Shown in pieces: positions 44,435 to 54,100 of a DNA stretch of 64,000 bases. The notes under the pieces were generated by a model. That model made no database searches. It was not told where the DNA came from and was given only the letters and a program-made list of their open reading frames with translations. Each line of letters begins with the position of its first letter. The first letter of the stretch is position 1. Both the position numbers and the translations under genes were made by a program. This stretch comes from an uncultured Bacteroidales bacterium (GTDB lineage: Bacteria > Bacteroidota > Bacteroidia > Bacteroidales > P3), in contig CALEFF010000040.1 in assembly GCA_937876865.1 (NCBI GenBank), positions 109,784 to 173,783 of the forward strand, written 5' to 3'.

Positions 44435-44497
44435 CAAAGAAAAAATTAAAAAAAACATTGATTTTTTTCCAAAAAGCAAAGAAAAAATAACAAAAAA
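44435..44497 (+). repeat. Three 21-bp A-tract repeat units before the LRR gene
   Basis: Units 44435-44455, 44456-44476 and 44477-44497 are each exactly 21 bases. The first and third begin CAAAGAAAAAAT; the middle begins CATTG and has a T-run, so it is an altered or inverted unit. The array lies between the terminator of the OmpA-like gene and the start of the LRR gene. Confidence 0.72.
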
Positions 44498-44528
44498 AGT
44501 CCGAGACGTTTTTTACATCTCGGACTTT
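44492..44528 (-). terminator. Rho-independent terminator of the OmpA-like lipoprotein gene
   Basis: Perfect 11-base arms (44496-44506 and 44518-44528) with an 11-base loop are followed on the minus strand by a run of T (44498-44492). It lies 25 bases after the stop at 44553. The other strand also has T-runs, so it may work both ways. Confidence 0.88.
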
Positions 44529-44552
44529 CGTTTTTTATTTTTTGATTCCGTT

Positions 44553-46382
44553 TTAGTTATTTACCACGTCTTGGAATTCTATTAACGATTGATAACGTCT
44601 AAATTCTAAATCGTGTTTTGCTTGGTACTTGTAAGCAGGTTCTTGTTGACATGCTTCTCTTAGATTCTTTAATAAACCTGGTACATCGTCTAATCTTGCA
44701 TAGCAAACTGCTCTTAAATAATGTACTTCTGAGGTTTGGTCCATGCAACAATCTAATGTACGAATTGCGTTTCCTGTATTTCCTGTTAAAAGTTGTAATA
44801 ATGCTAAATTATATGTGCATTTTCTTCCATCAAGTTGTTCTGCTGCTTCTTCGTATCTTGCTTGTTTGATTAGGATTATTGCTTGATTCATTTCTGCTTG
44901 TTCATTGCCTGCTTCTATTGCTCTTTGTACGTAATGATCTGCTAACTCTACATCTTTATATGCTAATGCCATTAAAGAAAGGTTTGCTAATATCATTCCA
45001 TTGTTTGGAGATAATTTATCGGCTGTTTCTAAGAATCTTTTTGAATCTTCTAATTGATTTAGATATAATGCAATTGCTCCTGCGTTATTCCAACCTGCCC
45101 ATTCTGATGCAAATCTTTCTGTGGCTGCTGTATAGATTTGCAATTTGCTTGCGTAGTTATGTGTTAGCGATGCTGCATACATCAATTCATCAAATGTAAG
45201 ATTATCTGGATTTGTTATAGCCATTCTTGCAACTTCTTGTTCTGTTTTTTGTACTCCTGAGAAGTTAAATGCTATTTCTCCTCTTCTTAATGTAGGTAAT
45301 ATCTCACTTTCGATTTGATTAAAGATTACAGACATATTTCTAATCTCTTGTTCTCTTCTTATTCTGTCTGGTTGAGATTTTACAACATTGATAACTGTGT
45401 TCTTTTCTCTTAATGATGAACCTTCTACTAAGCGTAGGAAGTTTTCCCAGTCTTCTCCTTTTGCACTTGATGTGATAACAACGTCTTGTTTTGCATCTTC
45501 TACGTATTTTTGTATGTCTGCTTTCTTGACGTTTTCTATTTTAGCTCTTTCTGTAAGGGCTTCTGTCAACATTCTGTCTACAAGGTTTACAACTGCTTCT
45601 GCTCTTTTTTTGGATAGTCCTATATTGAAGGTTTCTTCTCCTTCTGGTGATGCCCAAGCATTAACAAAGATTTGACGAGGTACTTGGTTATTTACTATGT
45701 AACTCTTCATACTTTCGTAATTTTTCTTGGCATCCATTTGTTTATTCAATTTGTTATTCCAATTTACTTCTGACATATTAACCGTGAAGTAAACGTCTGT
45801 TGCCATTATTTCATCTGTTCTAACATTGTAGTTAGATGGTGCAATGCTTAAATCTCCTCTTATATCTACTCTATTTGAAGTAGAGTTGATTCCTTCTGTG
45901 ATTTTTACATTTCCTAATTTGATTGCTCCTGGATTTTCCATTGCTTCACTCCAAGTTGCATTAGCTTCATTTACTTCTGTTGCTTTATAAGCAATTGGAT
46001 TTAGGAATAATTTAGCACTTTCCATTCCTTGACGGTAAGCAACAGTATCTTTATATACGAATCTTCCTCCTGAACCTTTTTCAATAGTTTTTCCATTACC
46101 TTCTACTTTTGAACCTTTTAAATTCATTGGAGAAAGTATTACTTCCCCAGTTTCCCATGTTAATACTGGTTGCAAGTAAACTACGGCTTTCTTTTGAAAA
46201 TAGTTTTCAGGTATGCTACCATTTATTGTTACTATCACTCTATCCGCGTGTACTTCCATTGGGTTTGGTGATATTTGGTATCTTACCTCGTTGTGTTTGC
46301 TTTGCATTGTTTTTATACTTCCACAGGAAGCCATAAATAATACTATACCAAGCAAGGTTAATACTGTTGTTACTTTTCTCAT
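44553..46382 (-). CDS. OmpA-like lipoprotein with TPR region
   Basis: This 609-residue protein has a lipobox ending at Cys20 (LFMASC). A beta-rich N-terminal part (about 30-220) is followed by an OmpA-like peptidoglycan-binding region (about 225-370) with FVNAWASPEGEETFNIGLSKKRAEAVV, and a TPR-like C-terminal region (about 395-600). This suggests an outer-membrane lipoprotein anchored to peptidoglycan with a protein-binding tail. It is 24 bases downstream of the biotin carrier gene, which may be chance co-transcription. Confidence 0.85.
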   Translation of the reverse strand: MRKVTTVLTLLGIVLFMASCGSIKTMQSKHNEVRYQISPNPMEVHADRVIVTINGSIPENYFQKKAVVYLQPVLTWETGEVILSPMNLKGSKVEGNGKTIEKGSGGRFVYKDTVAYRQGMESAKLFLNPIAYKATEVNEANATWSEAMENPGAIKLGNVKITEGINSTSNRVDIRGDLSIAPSNYNVRTDEIMATDVYFTVNMSEVNWNNKLNKQMDAKKNYESMKSYIVNNQVPRQIFVNAWASPEGEETFNIGLSKKRAEAVVNLVDRMLTEALTERAKIENVKKADIQKYVEDAKQDVVITSSAKGEDWENFLRLVEGSSLREKNTVINVVKSQPDRIRREQEIRNMSVIFNQIESEILPTLRRGEIAFNFSGVQKTEQEVARMAITNPDNLTFDELMYAASLTHNYASKLQIYTAATERFASEWAGWNNAGAIALYLNQLEDSKRFLETADKLSPNNGMILANLSLMALAYKDVELADHYVQRAIEAGNEQAEMNQAIILIKQARYEEAAEQLDGRKCTYNLALLQLLTGNTGNAIRTLDCCMDQTSEVHYLRAVCYARLDDVPGLLKNLREACQQEPAYKYQAKHDLEFRRYQSLIEFQDVVNN

Positions 46383-46406
46383 TTTTCCTTTTATCTGTTT
46401 TATTAT

Positions 46407-46682
46407 TTATTCGTTAACTACTTCTATCAAGACATCGTTTTTACTAACTGTTTGTCCTTTTTCTATATTAACGCTTTTTACTACTCCGTCTATTGTGGAG
46501 CATATCTGATTATCCATTTTCATTGCATGAAGACAACATAATGGTTCTCCTTTTTTTACTTTTTGTCCTTCTTTTACAAACACATCTAATATTGTTCCCG
46601 GAATAAAAGCGTATATTTCTCCTGGTGAAACCTTAACATAAAGCTGTCTATAATGTGTTCTCATATTTTTATTATCTGACAT
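46407..46682 (-). CDS. Biotin carboxyl carrier protein
   Basis: This small biotin-carrier domain shuttles the carboxyl group between the two active sites of a biotin enzyme. The ATG at 46682 (91 residues) is preferred; the longer frame starts with a TTG. The biotinyl-lysine motif AMKM (HAMKMDNQI) is present, followed by the expected GVVKSVNIEKGQTVSKNDVLIEV. It follows the carboxyltransferase gene, but no biotin carboxylase (AccC) or OadB/MmdB-type membrane decarboxylase subunit is near. Confidence 0.9.
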   Translation of the reverse strand: MSDNKNMRTHYRQLYVKVSPGEIYAFIPGTILDVFVKEGQKVKKGEPLCCLHAMKMDNQICSTIDGVVKSVNIEKGQTVSKNDVLIEVVNE

Positions 46683-46729
46683 TTCATTTCCTTTTTTAAT
46701 GTGATACAATGATTTTGAGTTTCGCTTTT

Positions 46730-48277
46730 TTAGAATGGAGGTAATCCATGTTTCTTTTTTGGATTCTCTTGTACTTTGTTTTTACACATTTCTAATGCGT
46801 GTACAATATAATCTCTTGTTTCTGATGGCTGAATTACCGCATCTACATATCCGTAAGAAGCTGCTACGTATGGATTAGCAAACTTTTGTTTGTATTCAGC
46901 TATCTTTTCTTTTCGTGTTTGCTCTGGATTTTCAGAGTTCATTATTTCGTTTCTAAATACAATATTTGCTGCCCCCTCTGGTCCCATTACGGCAATTTCT
47001 GCTGTTGGCCATGCGAAGACAAAGTCCGCCTTTAAGTGAGAAGAACACATTGCAATATATCCTCCTCCATATGCTTTTCTTAAAATAATAGTAATTTTTG
47101 GAACTGTTGCTTCTGAATAAGCATATAATATCTTAGCTCCATGACGAATAACTCCAGCGTGTTCTTGATCTACTCCTGGAAGATAACCCGGCAAGTCTTC
47201 TAATGTTACTAAAGGTATATTGAAAGCATCACAGAATCTTATGAATCTTGCTGCCTTATCTGATGAATTACAATCAAGAACTCCTGCTAATGCTATTGGT
47301 TGATTCGCTACAAACCCTACTGTATCTCCATTAATTCTTGCAAATCCTATTACAATATTTGGAGCAAACAGCTCTTGCACTTCCAAAAATTCAGAACCAT
47401 CAACTAAACTTTTTATAATATTTCTCACATCATATGGTTGTGCTGGATCTGATGGAAATATATTGCTAATTTTATAATCTTTGATTTTTGGTTTCTTTGA
47501 TTCAAATGATTCTGCCTTCTTTGTATTATTCCAAGGAATATATGTAAATAAGCTCTTTATTTGATCAAAACATTCTTGTTCACTTTCTGCGAAGAAATGT
47601 GCATTTCCTGAAATTTCAGCATGTACTCTTGCTCCGCCTAAATCTTCTTGAGATATTTCTTCTCCTAACACTGTCTTTATTACTTCTGGTCCTGTGATAA
47701 ACATCTTTGATATTTTATCCACAACAAACACGAAGTCTGTTAATGCTGGAGAATAAACTGCACCTCCTGCACAAGGTCCAAGTATAACAGATATTTGAGG
47801 AATTACTCCTGAGGCCATTGTATTACGGTAAAAAATATCTCCATAACCTGACAATGCATTAACTCCTTCTTGTATTCTGGCTCCGCCTGAATCGTTAATT
47901 CCTACAATAGGTATTCTTAACTTCATGGCATGATCCATTATTTTACATATCTTTTTAGCGTGCATTAGTCCAAGAGAACCTCCCGCCACTGTAAAGTCTT
48001 GTGCATATATACAAACAGGGTATCCATTGATTGTTCCTGTTCCTGTTACTACACCATCGCCTGGAAGTTCTTTCTTTTCCATTCCAAAATCACGTCCAGC
48101 ATGTTGTATAAATAAGTCATATTCATGAAACGAACCTTCATCTAATAATTGAACTATTCTTTCTCTTGCTGTGAGTTTACCTGTCGCTTTTTGCTTCTCT
48201 ATTGCTTTTTCCCCTCCTCCTTGAAGCACTACTTGCATTCTCGACTTCAACTCTTTTGTCTTATTGTTTACTGACAT
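46730..48277 (-). CDS. Acyl-CoA carboxyltransferase subunit (PccB/MmdA type)
   Basis: This crotonase-fold carboxyltransferase acts on propionyl-CoA/methylmalonyl-CoA. The start is the ATG at 48277 (515 residues); an in-frame start at 48322 falls in the promoter. Conserved segments include GKLTARERI, GDGVVTGTGTINGYPV, NDSGGARIQEGV, ILGPCAGGAVYSPALTDF, the PGYLPGVDQEHAGVIRHGAK motif and the C-terminal KKHGLPPF. It could serve in a propionyl-CoA carboxylase or a sodium-pumping methylmalonyl-CoA decarboxylase; the missing partners leave this open. Confidence 0.9.
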   Translation of the reverse strand: MSVNNKTKELKSRMQVVLQGGGEKAIEKQKATGKLTARERIVQLLDEGSFHEYDLFIQHAGRDFGMEKKELPGDGVVTGTGTINGYPVCIYAQDFTVAGGSLGLMHAKKICKIMDHAMKLRIPIVGINDSGGARIQEGVNALSGYGDIFYRNTMASGVIPQISVILGPCAGGAVYSPALTDFVFVVDKISKMFITGPEVIKTVLGEEISQEDLGGARVHAEISGNAHFFAESEQECFDQIKSLFTYIPWNNTKKAESFESKKPKIKDYKISNIFPSDPAQPYDVRNIIKSLVDGSEFLEVQELFAPNIVIGFARINGDTVGFVANQPIALAGVLDCNSSDKAARFIRFCDAFNIPLVTLEDLPGYLPGVDQEHAGVIRHGAKILYAYSEATVPKITIILRKAYGGGYIAMCSSHLKADFVFAWPTAEIAVMGPEGAANIVFRNEIMNSENPEQTRKEKIAEYKQKFANPYVAASYGYVDAVIQPSETRDYIVHALEMCKNKVQENPKKKHGLPPF

Positions 48278-48319
48278 AATATAATTATTTAGATTGAACT
48301 CTTTTTTATAAAATTTCGG

Positions 48320-48327
48320 CAAAGATA
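48320..48327 (-). promoter_or_regulatory. -7 promoter box of the carboxyltransferase gene
   Basis: The minus strand reads TATCTTTG followed by C, a perfect -7 box, about 42 bases before the ATG at 48277. It separates this operon from mnmG and confirms the shorter start. Confidence 0.65.
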
Positions 48328-48394
48328 CAAAAAAACTTTTTTTTCTTTAACATTTATACATTAGTAAATACATTTTTCTTATGTTTTTTTTATT

Positions 48395-50272
48395 TCATCT
48401 GCTAATGTAAATAACTAAAACAGATATATCTGCAGGTGACACTCCACTTATTCGTCCTGCTTGTCCTATTGTTTTAGGTCTGATTTTAGATAGTTTTTCT
48501 CTTGCTTCAAATGACAAAGATTTCAACGAATGATAATCGAAATCATCTTTTATCACAAGGTTTTCAAAATGAGAAAGTTTACTTACAATCTCCTCTTCTT
48601 TTTTTATGTAGCTCTCATACTTAACAAGTATTTCTGCACACTCCTCAACTTGGGATTTTATTTCAGTTGGAGTTTTATTTATTTCTGCATTAAGATAAGG
48701 AACATTATTTTTTAGTATATCCAAATTAACCTGAGGCCTTAAAAGTAATTGTGAAAGTTTTGTTTTTTGAGTTATTATTGGGGTATTTAATTCTTCAAAA
48801 CTTTTATTTACTTCTTCTGGTAATGCATTGTTTGTTTTAATAAAATGAATCAACCTTTCAATATTTTCTTTCTTTGATTCCATTTTTTTAACCCTTGATT
48901 CATCTGCCAAACCTATTGAATACCCTATTGGAGTTAGTCTTTGGTCTGCATTGTCTTGACGCAATAAAATTCTATATTCAGCTCTTGAAGTAAACATTCT
49001 ATACGGTTCATCAACCCCTTTCGTAATCAAATCATCAATCAAAACTCCTATATAACTTTCGGAACGTTTGAGAACTATTGGCTCTTTTTCTACCAATTTC
49101 ATATAAGCATTTATTCCAGCCATTAAACCTTGTGCTCCTGCCTCTTCGTATCCTGTTGTACCATTTATTTGTCCTGCAAAAAACAATCCCTTAACCTGTT
49201 TTGTCTCTAAATTAGCGTTTAATTGTGTCGGAGGAAAATAATCATACTCTATTGCATAACCTGGTTTTTGAATTATTGCATTTTCAAATCCTAGAATTGT
49301 TCTTAATGCTCTATATTGTACATCTAAAGGTAAAGATGATGAAAACCCATTTATGTAATAAAGATTCGTAAACCTCGATTCTGGTTCTACGAACAATTGA
49401 TGTTTATTTTTATCAGAAAATCTTTCTATTTTATCTTCTATTGAAGGACAATACCTTGGACCTCTTCCTTGTATTCTCCCTTGAAACATTGGAGACTTTT
49501 CAAACCCTTCCCTTAATATGTTATGCACCTCATCATTTGTATAGGCAAGATAACAACTTTTCTGTTCAATTGGTTCTAACCTTGAATCTGCAAAAGAAAA
49601 TTGCTCAGGGTTATCATCTCCTTTTTGTTCTTGAAGTAAGGAAAAATTTATTGAGTTACCTACGACTCTCATTGGAGTACCTGTTTTCAATTTTTCTATT
49701 TCAAAACCCGCATCTCTCATTTTTTCAGACAAACCTTTTGAGGCCTCTTCACCTATTCTTCCTCCTTCAAAATTAGTTTCTCCAATATGAATTTTAGCAT
49801 TTAAGAAAGTTCCATTCGTTAAAATAACAGCTTTTGCCTCTATCTTTAAACCAATTTTTGTTATCACCCCCTCGATCATACCATTATTTATAATCAAATC
49901 TACAACCTCATCTTGCCATAGTTGTAAACGAGCAACACTTTCTAATTGTTTTCTCCATGAAATCCCAAATGTTACATTATCTACTTGAGCTCTTGGGCTC
50001 CACATCGCAGGTCCTTTACTTCTATTAAGCATTCTAAATTGCATAGTATTTTGGTCTGTTACTATGCCAGACATTCCCCCTAAAGCATCTATTTCTCTAA
50101 CAATTTGTCCCTTTGCTACTCCTCCCATTGCAGGATTACAAGAAAGCTGAGCTATAGCATTTAAATTTTGTGTAATAAGTAAAGTCTCTGCTCCCATTAA
50201 AGCCGCTGCTCTTGCTGCTTCACAACCCGCATGACCAGCTCCAACAACAATTATATCAAATTTTTGAAACAT
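48395..50272 (-). CDS. mnmG: tRNA uridine-5-carboxymethylaminomethyl modification enzyme MnmG
   Basis: MnmG, with MnmE, modifies the wobble uridine of several tRNAs. It is an FAD enzyme. The 625-residue product has VVGAGHAGCEAARAAALMG at the N-terminus, CNPAMGGVAKGQIVREIDALGG, NGTFLNAKIHIG and the RAEYRILLRQDNADQRLTPIG motif. It starts at the last base of ybeY (TAATG overlap). Confidence 0.97.
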   Translation of the reverse strand: MFQKFDIIVVGAGHAGCEAARAAALMGAETLLITQNLNAIAQLSCNPAMGGVAKGQIVREIDALGGMSGIVTDQNTMQFRMLNRSKGPAMWSPRAQVDNVTFGISWRKQLESVARLQLWQDEVVDLIINNGMIEGVITKIGLKIEAKAVILTNGTFLNAKIHIGETNFEGGRIGEEASKGLSEKMRDAGFEIEKLKTGTPMRVVGNSINFSLLQEQKGDDNPEQFSFADSRLEPIEQKSCYLAYTNDEVHNILREGFEKSPMFQGRIQGRGPRYCPSIEDKIERFSDKNKHQLFVEPESRFTNLYYINGFSSSLPLDVQYRALRTILGFENAIIQKPGYAIEYDYFPPTQLNANLETKQVKGLFFAGQINGTTGYEEAGAQGLMAGINAYMKLVEKEPIVLKRSESYIGVLIDDLITKGVDEPYRMFTSRAEYRILLRQDNADQRLTPIGYSIGLADESRVKKMESKKENIERLIHFIKTNNALPEEVNKSFEELNTPIITQKTKLSQLLLRPQVNLDILKNNVPYLNAEINKTPTEIKSQVEECAEILVKYESYIKKEEEIVSKLSHFENLVIKDDFDYHSLKSLSFEAREKLSKIRPKTIGQAGRISGVSPADISVLVIYISR

Positions 50273-50703
50273 TATTTTTCATTTATATAAGTAGAAAGTA
50301 TCAACAAGCACTCATCTTCTAATTTTCTCATGTTTTCGCTTTCCTCCTCCGTTTTATCTTTATATCCTAACAGATGCAATACTCCATGAATAATCACTCT
50401 ATGCAACTCTTCTTGATAAGAAGTCTTTAAAGTTTTAGCATTATCTTTTATCCTCTCGATAGAGATAAACAAATCCCCAGAAACAACATCCGTTTCTGAA
50501 TAATCAAAAGTTATTATATCTGTATAATAATCATGATTTAAGAATTCTTTATTTATTTCTAACAATTGCTCATCTGAACAAAAAATATAAGATATCTCTC
50601 CTACTTCTTTTTTGTTATTTTCAACAATAGTTTTTATCCATTGCTTTAAAATAGTTCGTTTTTTTAAACTACAATTTGTCTGAAATGCAAAACTAATTCC
50701 CAT
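50272..50703 (-). CDS. ybeY: rRNA maturation endoribonuclease YbeY
   Basis: YbeY acts in 16S rRNA 3'-end maturation and ribosome quality control. The 143-residue product has the metal motif HGVLHLLGYKDKT: the first two His ligands are present and the usual third His is Asp, a form I recall as common in Bacteroidota. The F.DYSE...GD.FIS segment is also typical. It lies 7 bases after the HATPase-like gene. Confidence 0.92.
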   Translation of the reverse strand: MGISFAFQTNCSLKKRTILKQWIKTIVENNKKEVGEISYIFCSDEQLLEINKEFLNHDYYTDIITFDYSETDVVSGDLFISIERIKDNAKTLKTSYQEELHRVIIHGVLHLLGYKDKTEEESENMRKLEDECLLILSTYINEK

Positions 50704-50710
50704 AAGGTCT

Positions 50711-51181
50711 TTATTTTATGTTTTGATGCATTCTATTTGAATTAAACTCTTTAATTTTTTCTTGTCTTTGAAGAAGTAATTCTGGCTCTATTCCATTTAC
50801 AAAAAACAAAAGTTCTATTTTCTTTCCGTTTTCAGAGACAATTATTTTATCGCTAAGTTTTGAAATAAGAAAAACATTAATATCCGACTCGGATTCTAAT
50901 TCTTTACTTTTATCGAATATAATATTGGAAAATATTTCATCAATAGACTCTATTGAAAAACTCACCCCTCCTACGCATTGTTCAAAACAAAATGTAATAT
51001 ATTTGTTTTCATACTCGTTTCCATAAAAAGAATTTATTAATTCTATGATTCTTTCTATTGAAACTGAAATAGCTCCATAATAATTACTAATATTATGTTC
51101 TTGACAAATGTTCTCTACAAAATTATTTATTTTATACGACTGAGTTAGAGCTACCCTACTTTTATAAGTACTTGTATTCAT
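50711..51181 (-). CDS. Degenerate HATPase/anti-sigma-like protein
   Basis: This 156-residue protein has the outline of a small GHKL (RsbW-like) ATP-binding protein: ISVSIERIIELINSFYGN in place of the N-box EAVNNAIIHGN, a long beta-rich middle (FCFEQCVGGVSFSIES), and a C-terminal LSDKIIVSENGKKIELLFFVNGI resembling LADEVEFSEGGKVVELVF. The N-box Asn and the DxGxG segment are lost, so ATP binding is doubtful. It overlaps the DUF4175 gene by one base and precedes ybeY. I recall an ATP-binding protein at this position in relatives; this copy looks like a degenerate form. Confidence 0.55.
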   Translation of the reverse strand: MNTSTYKSRVALTQSYKINNFVENICQEHNISNYYGAISVSIERIIELINSFYGNEYENKYITFCFEQCVGGVSFSIESIDEIFSNIIFDKSKELESESDINVFLISKLSDKIIVSENGKKIELLFFVNGIEPELLLQRQEKIKEFNSNRMHQNIK

Positions 51182-54100
51182 TAACGTTTTTGTGTTTTAC
51201 TTTCTATATTATAAAAATATTTATTCACTTTTTCTTTATAAAAAGGAGAAAAAATCGGTTGAACTTGTCTAAATAATTCAGTTTCTTTCTCTTCTATCTT
51301 TTTAAAATCTATAAAATCTTTGTCTTCAATATTTATTTTGTCTTTACCTATTTTTGATTCTCTTTTATTGTCTTTTTCTTGTTTCTTTTCCGCTTTCTCG
51401 TGTTCAAGCAATCGAGTTAATATCTTGGCTTGACGATTTATAGTATTATGAGTTATTCTTTTGTTTACGATATCTTTTTCTGTTTGTTCCATTTGTTTAG
51501 CTATTTCATTGAGATTTTTTGAAGGTTTACCTTTTTCCGTCTTTATTCTCTCAGCTTCCCTTTGCACCATTTTTCTTATCATTTCTTGTTGTGCAACCGC
51601 TTTAGCTAAAGATTCATTTAACTTTGCGTTATCTCCTATTTTCTTTTTACCTTGTTGTCCTTGCTCTAATTCTTTCTTTAATCTTTCTAATTCCTTATTT
51701 AAACTTTCTTGTAAATCTTTTAAACTTTGCTGAGATGGTTTGTTTTGTTGTTGGGAAGATGAAGATGGATTATTACATTGTTGAGAAGAATTACTTTTAC
51801 TCTTATTGCTTTGCTGTTGATTTTTCATATTTTCCAAACTTTCTCGTAACATCAATGCTAAATTATTCATTGAAGACATTGCGTATTGTTGCCAAGAAAG
51901 TACAGAATTGTTCTTATAATTTGAATAATGAGCTTGATTGTATTGTAATAAGGTCGAAAGTGATTTTTCTATGTAATCATCTATTTTATTCAATTCTTGA
52001 TTTATCATATATCCTATTTGTGGTTGTCGTTTACTTATCGCAAACAATGTATCAGCAGCAGGTTGCATTTTTTCTTTTAAATAATATTGTCGTTTTATAA
52101 TTTCTTGATATAAAGGATCTGAAACTTTTGTTGTTTTTATTTTATTCATCAAATCTTCTTGGTATTTTGATATTTTAACGAGATTTTCAAGTATCTGTCT
52201 TACGTTCTCTATATCTTCTGCTAATTGATTTGACTGATTTTCTTGCTGTTGCTGCTTTATACTATTAGACATCTGCTGCATTTGTTCTGAAGCAGAATTC
52301 ATTTTTCCCTTTGCTTTTTTATTTTTATTATCATTTAAGTTTTCTAATGCATCTTCTTGATTTTTGTTTATCTCCAATTCTAATTGTTTATCTCTATCAA
52401 GTGGCTTTTGGTCTTCTATCTCTTTCGATAATTTTTCAAGTTTGTCCAATTTATCTTGTTGTTGCTTAAATTCATCATTAAGTTTCTCTTGTTTCGAAAT
52501 GTTTTCTTCCCTATTTTTAGATTTTAGATTTTCAGATAACTCTTTTTGATCTTTTGATAGCTTGTCTAATTTTTCTGTCAATTCGTTTGATAATTTCTCC
52601 ATTTCTAATCGCTTATACATTTCTATATTACGATCTAATTCTTTGGCAACATCTTCATTATTAAGTTTAATGTTATTCAAAGTCTCATTGAGTTTGTTTT
52701 TGTCTATTTGCTCTTCAGCAAGTTTTTTCATCTCTTCAAGAATATCTTTCATCCGTTGATTTAAGACTTTATCAAACAATTCTTCCAATTCCTTTTGTTT
52801 CTTTAAGATTTCTTCTTCTTGTGTGGTTAATTTTTCTTCTAAAAGATTGTTTTCTTCCAAAGATTGCTTTATTTCCTCTATTTCTTTCTTGATGTCTTCT
52901 TGCTTTTTTAACAAATCTTTAATTTGTTCTTTGTCCTGCCAAGTGAGATTTTGTTTATTTATTAGTTGCTTACTTATTTCGTTAATCTGATCTTTTAAAT
53001 CCTTTATTTTAGCCAACGCATCTTTAGTAGATTCTTTTATATTTTGGGTGTTTTCTTCCTTCTTCGCTTCAAGTTCTTCTTCTGTTGGAAGATTTAATGA
53101 AAAAATCTTACTTTTTGTGATTTTTCCTCCATTGATTGCATCGTTATCTTTTACTTCAAAATAATATTCTAATTTATCTCCTCTACTAATTGACAGATTG
53201 GTTAAATCATAGTTATAGTAAAAATCTTGTGCATTATCATTTTTATTCACTTCTATTGCACTTGTTTTCCTTATTGTATCATTCCCTCTTATATGATTTA
53301 TACAAAAAGTAAGCATTGAAAAGCCGTAATCATCTTTTATTTGTCCACGAAATAGTATTCTATTAGGGAAAATTGTGTCTTTATGTTCTACAATTGCTAT
53401 TTGTGGATATAAATCCTCTATAGTCTTGATATAAATACTCAATGTATCGGAATAAGTAGTAAATTGATTAGATGTTTTCACATCAAATGACATGTCGTTA
53501 TTTACTATATGAGAATAAGTAAATTTTCCTTTTTCATTAGGAGAAATAATTATGTTATTTTTTTGCTGAAGGAAAATAACTTCTTTTGTATCCCTAACAA
53601 ACCCTTCCCATGTTATTGAAGAACCTTTTGGAACATAAATATCATTTAAAGATGTTATTACCGTAGATTGCAATTTTGTATATGCAGGTGGAATAACCTT
53701 TGCTTTAATATTTACTAATATCGGTTTTGGTTTTACTTTTATGACATACTCTCTGCTTTCGTATCCATTAGCCAAAAAACTCAAAGAAATATTTTTTTGT
53801 AACTGCGAAATATTATACGAAAACGCTGTTTTATTATTTTTTTTCATTGAAAATTCTTGGCCATCTATTTTAATATTTACCATATCTGGCAACATACTTC
53901 CTTTGACCTTTAATTCCACAAGATAATCCTCTTGTTGCAAAGCTTCAAGCGTTGAATTTTGCAATATAAACTCAAAAGGAGATGGTTTTTCAAAATATTG
54001 TGTATGATTGATATAACGATAGGTGCTATCTTTTAAAAAATTAGGAAAAAGAAAACCTACAAATAAAAAAAGAAGCAAAATAAAAAGTGCAATTAGTCCT

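Noticed and set aside
10098..44497. CRISPR array as an explanation of the regular 21-base repeats
   Set aside because: Units are directly adjacent with no unique spacers, are only A/T-rich, and no cas genes are present.
51624..52100. Plus-strand open frame of 158 codons inside the DUF4175 gene
   Set aside because: It arises from the biased Lys/Glu/Gln codons of the coiled coil read backwards (rich in Phe, Leu and Ser) and has no promoter.
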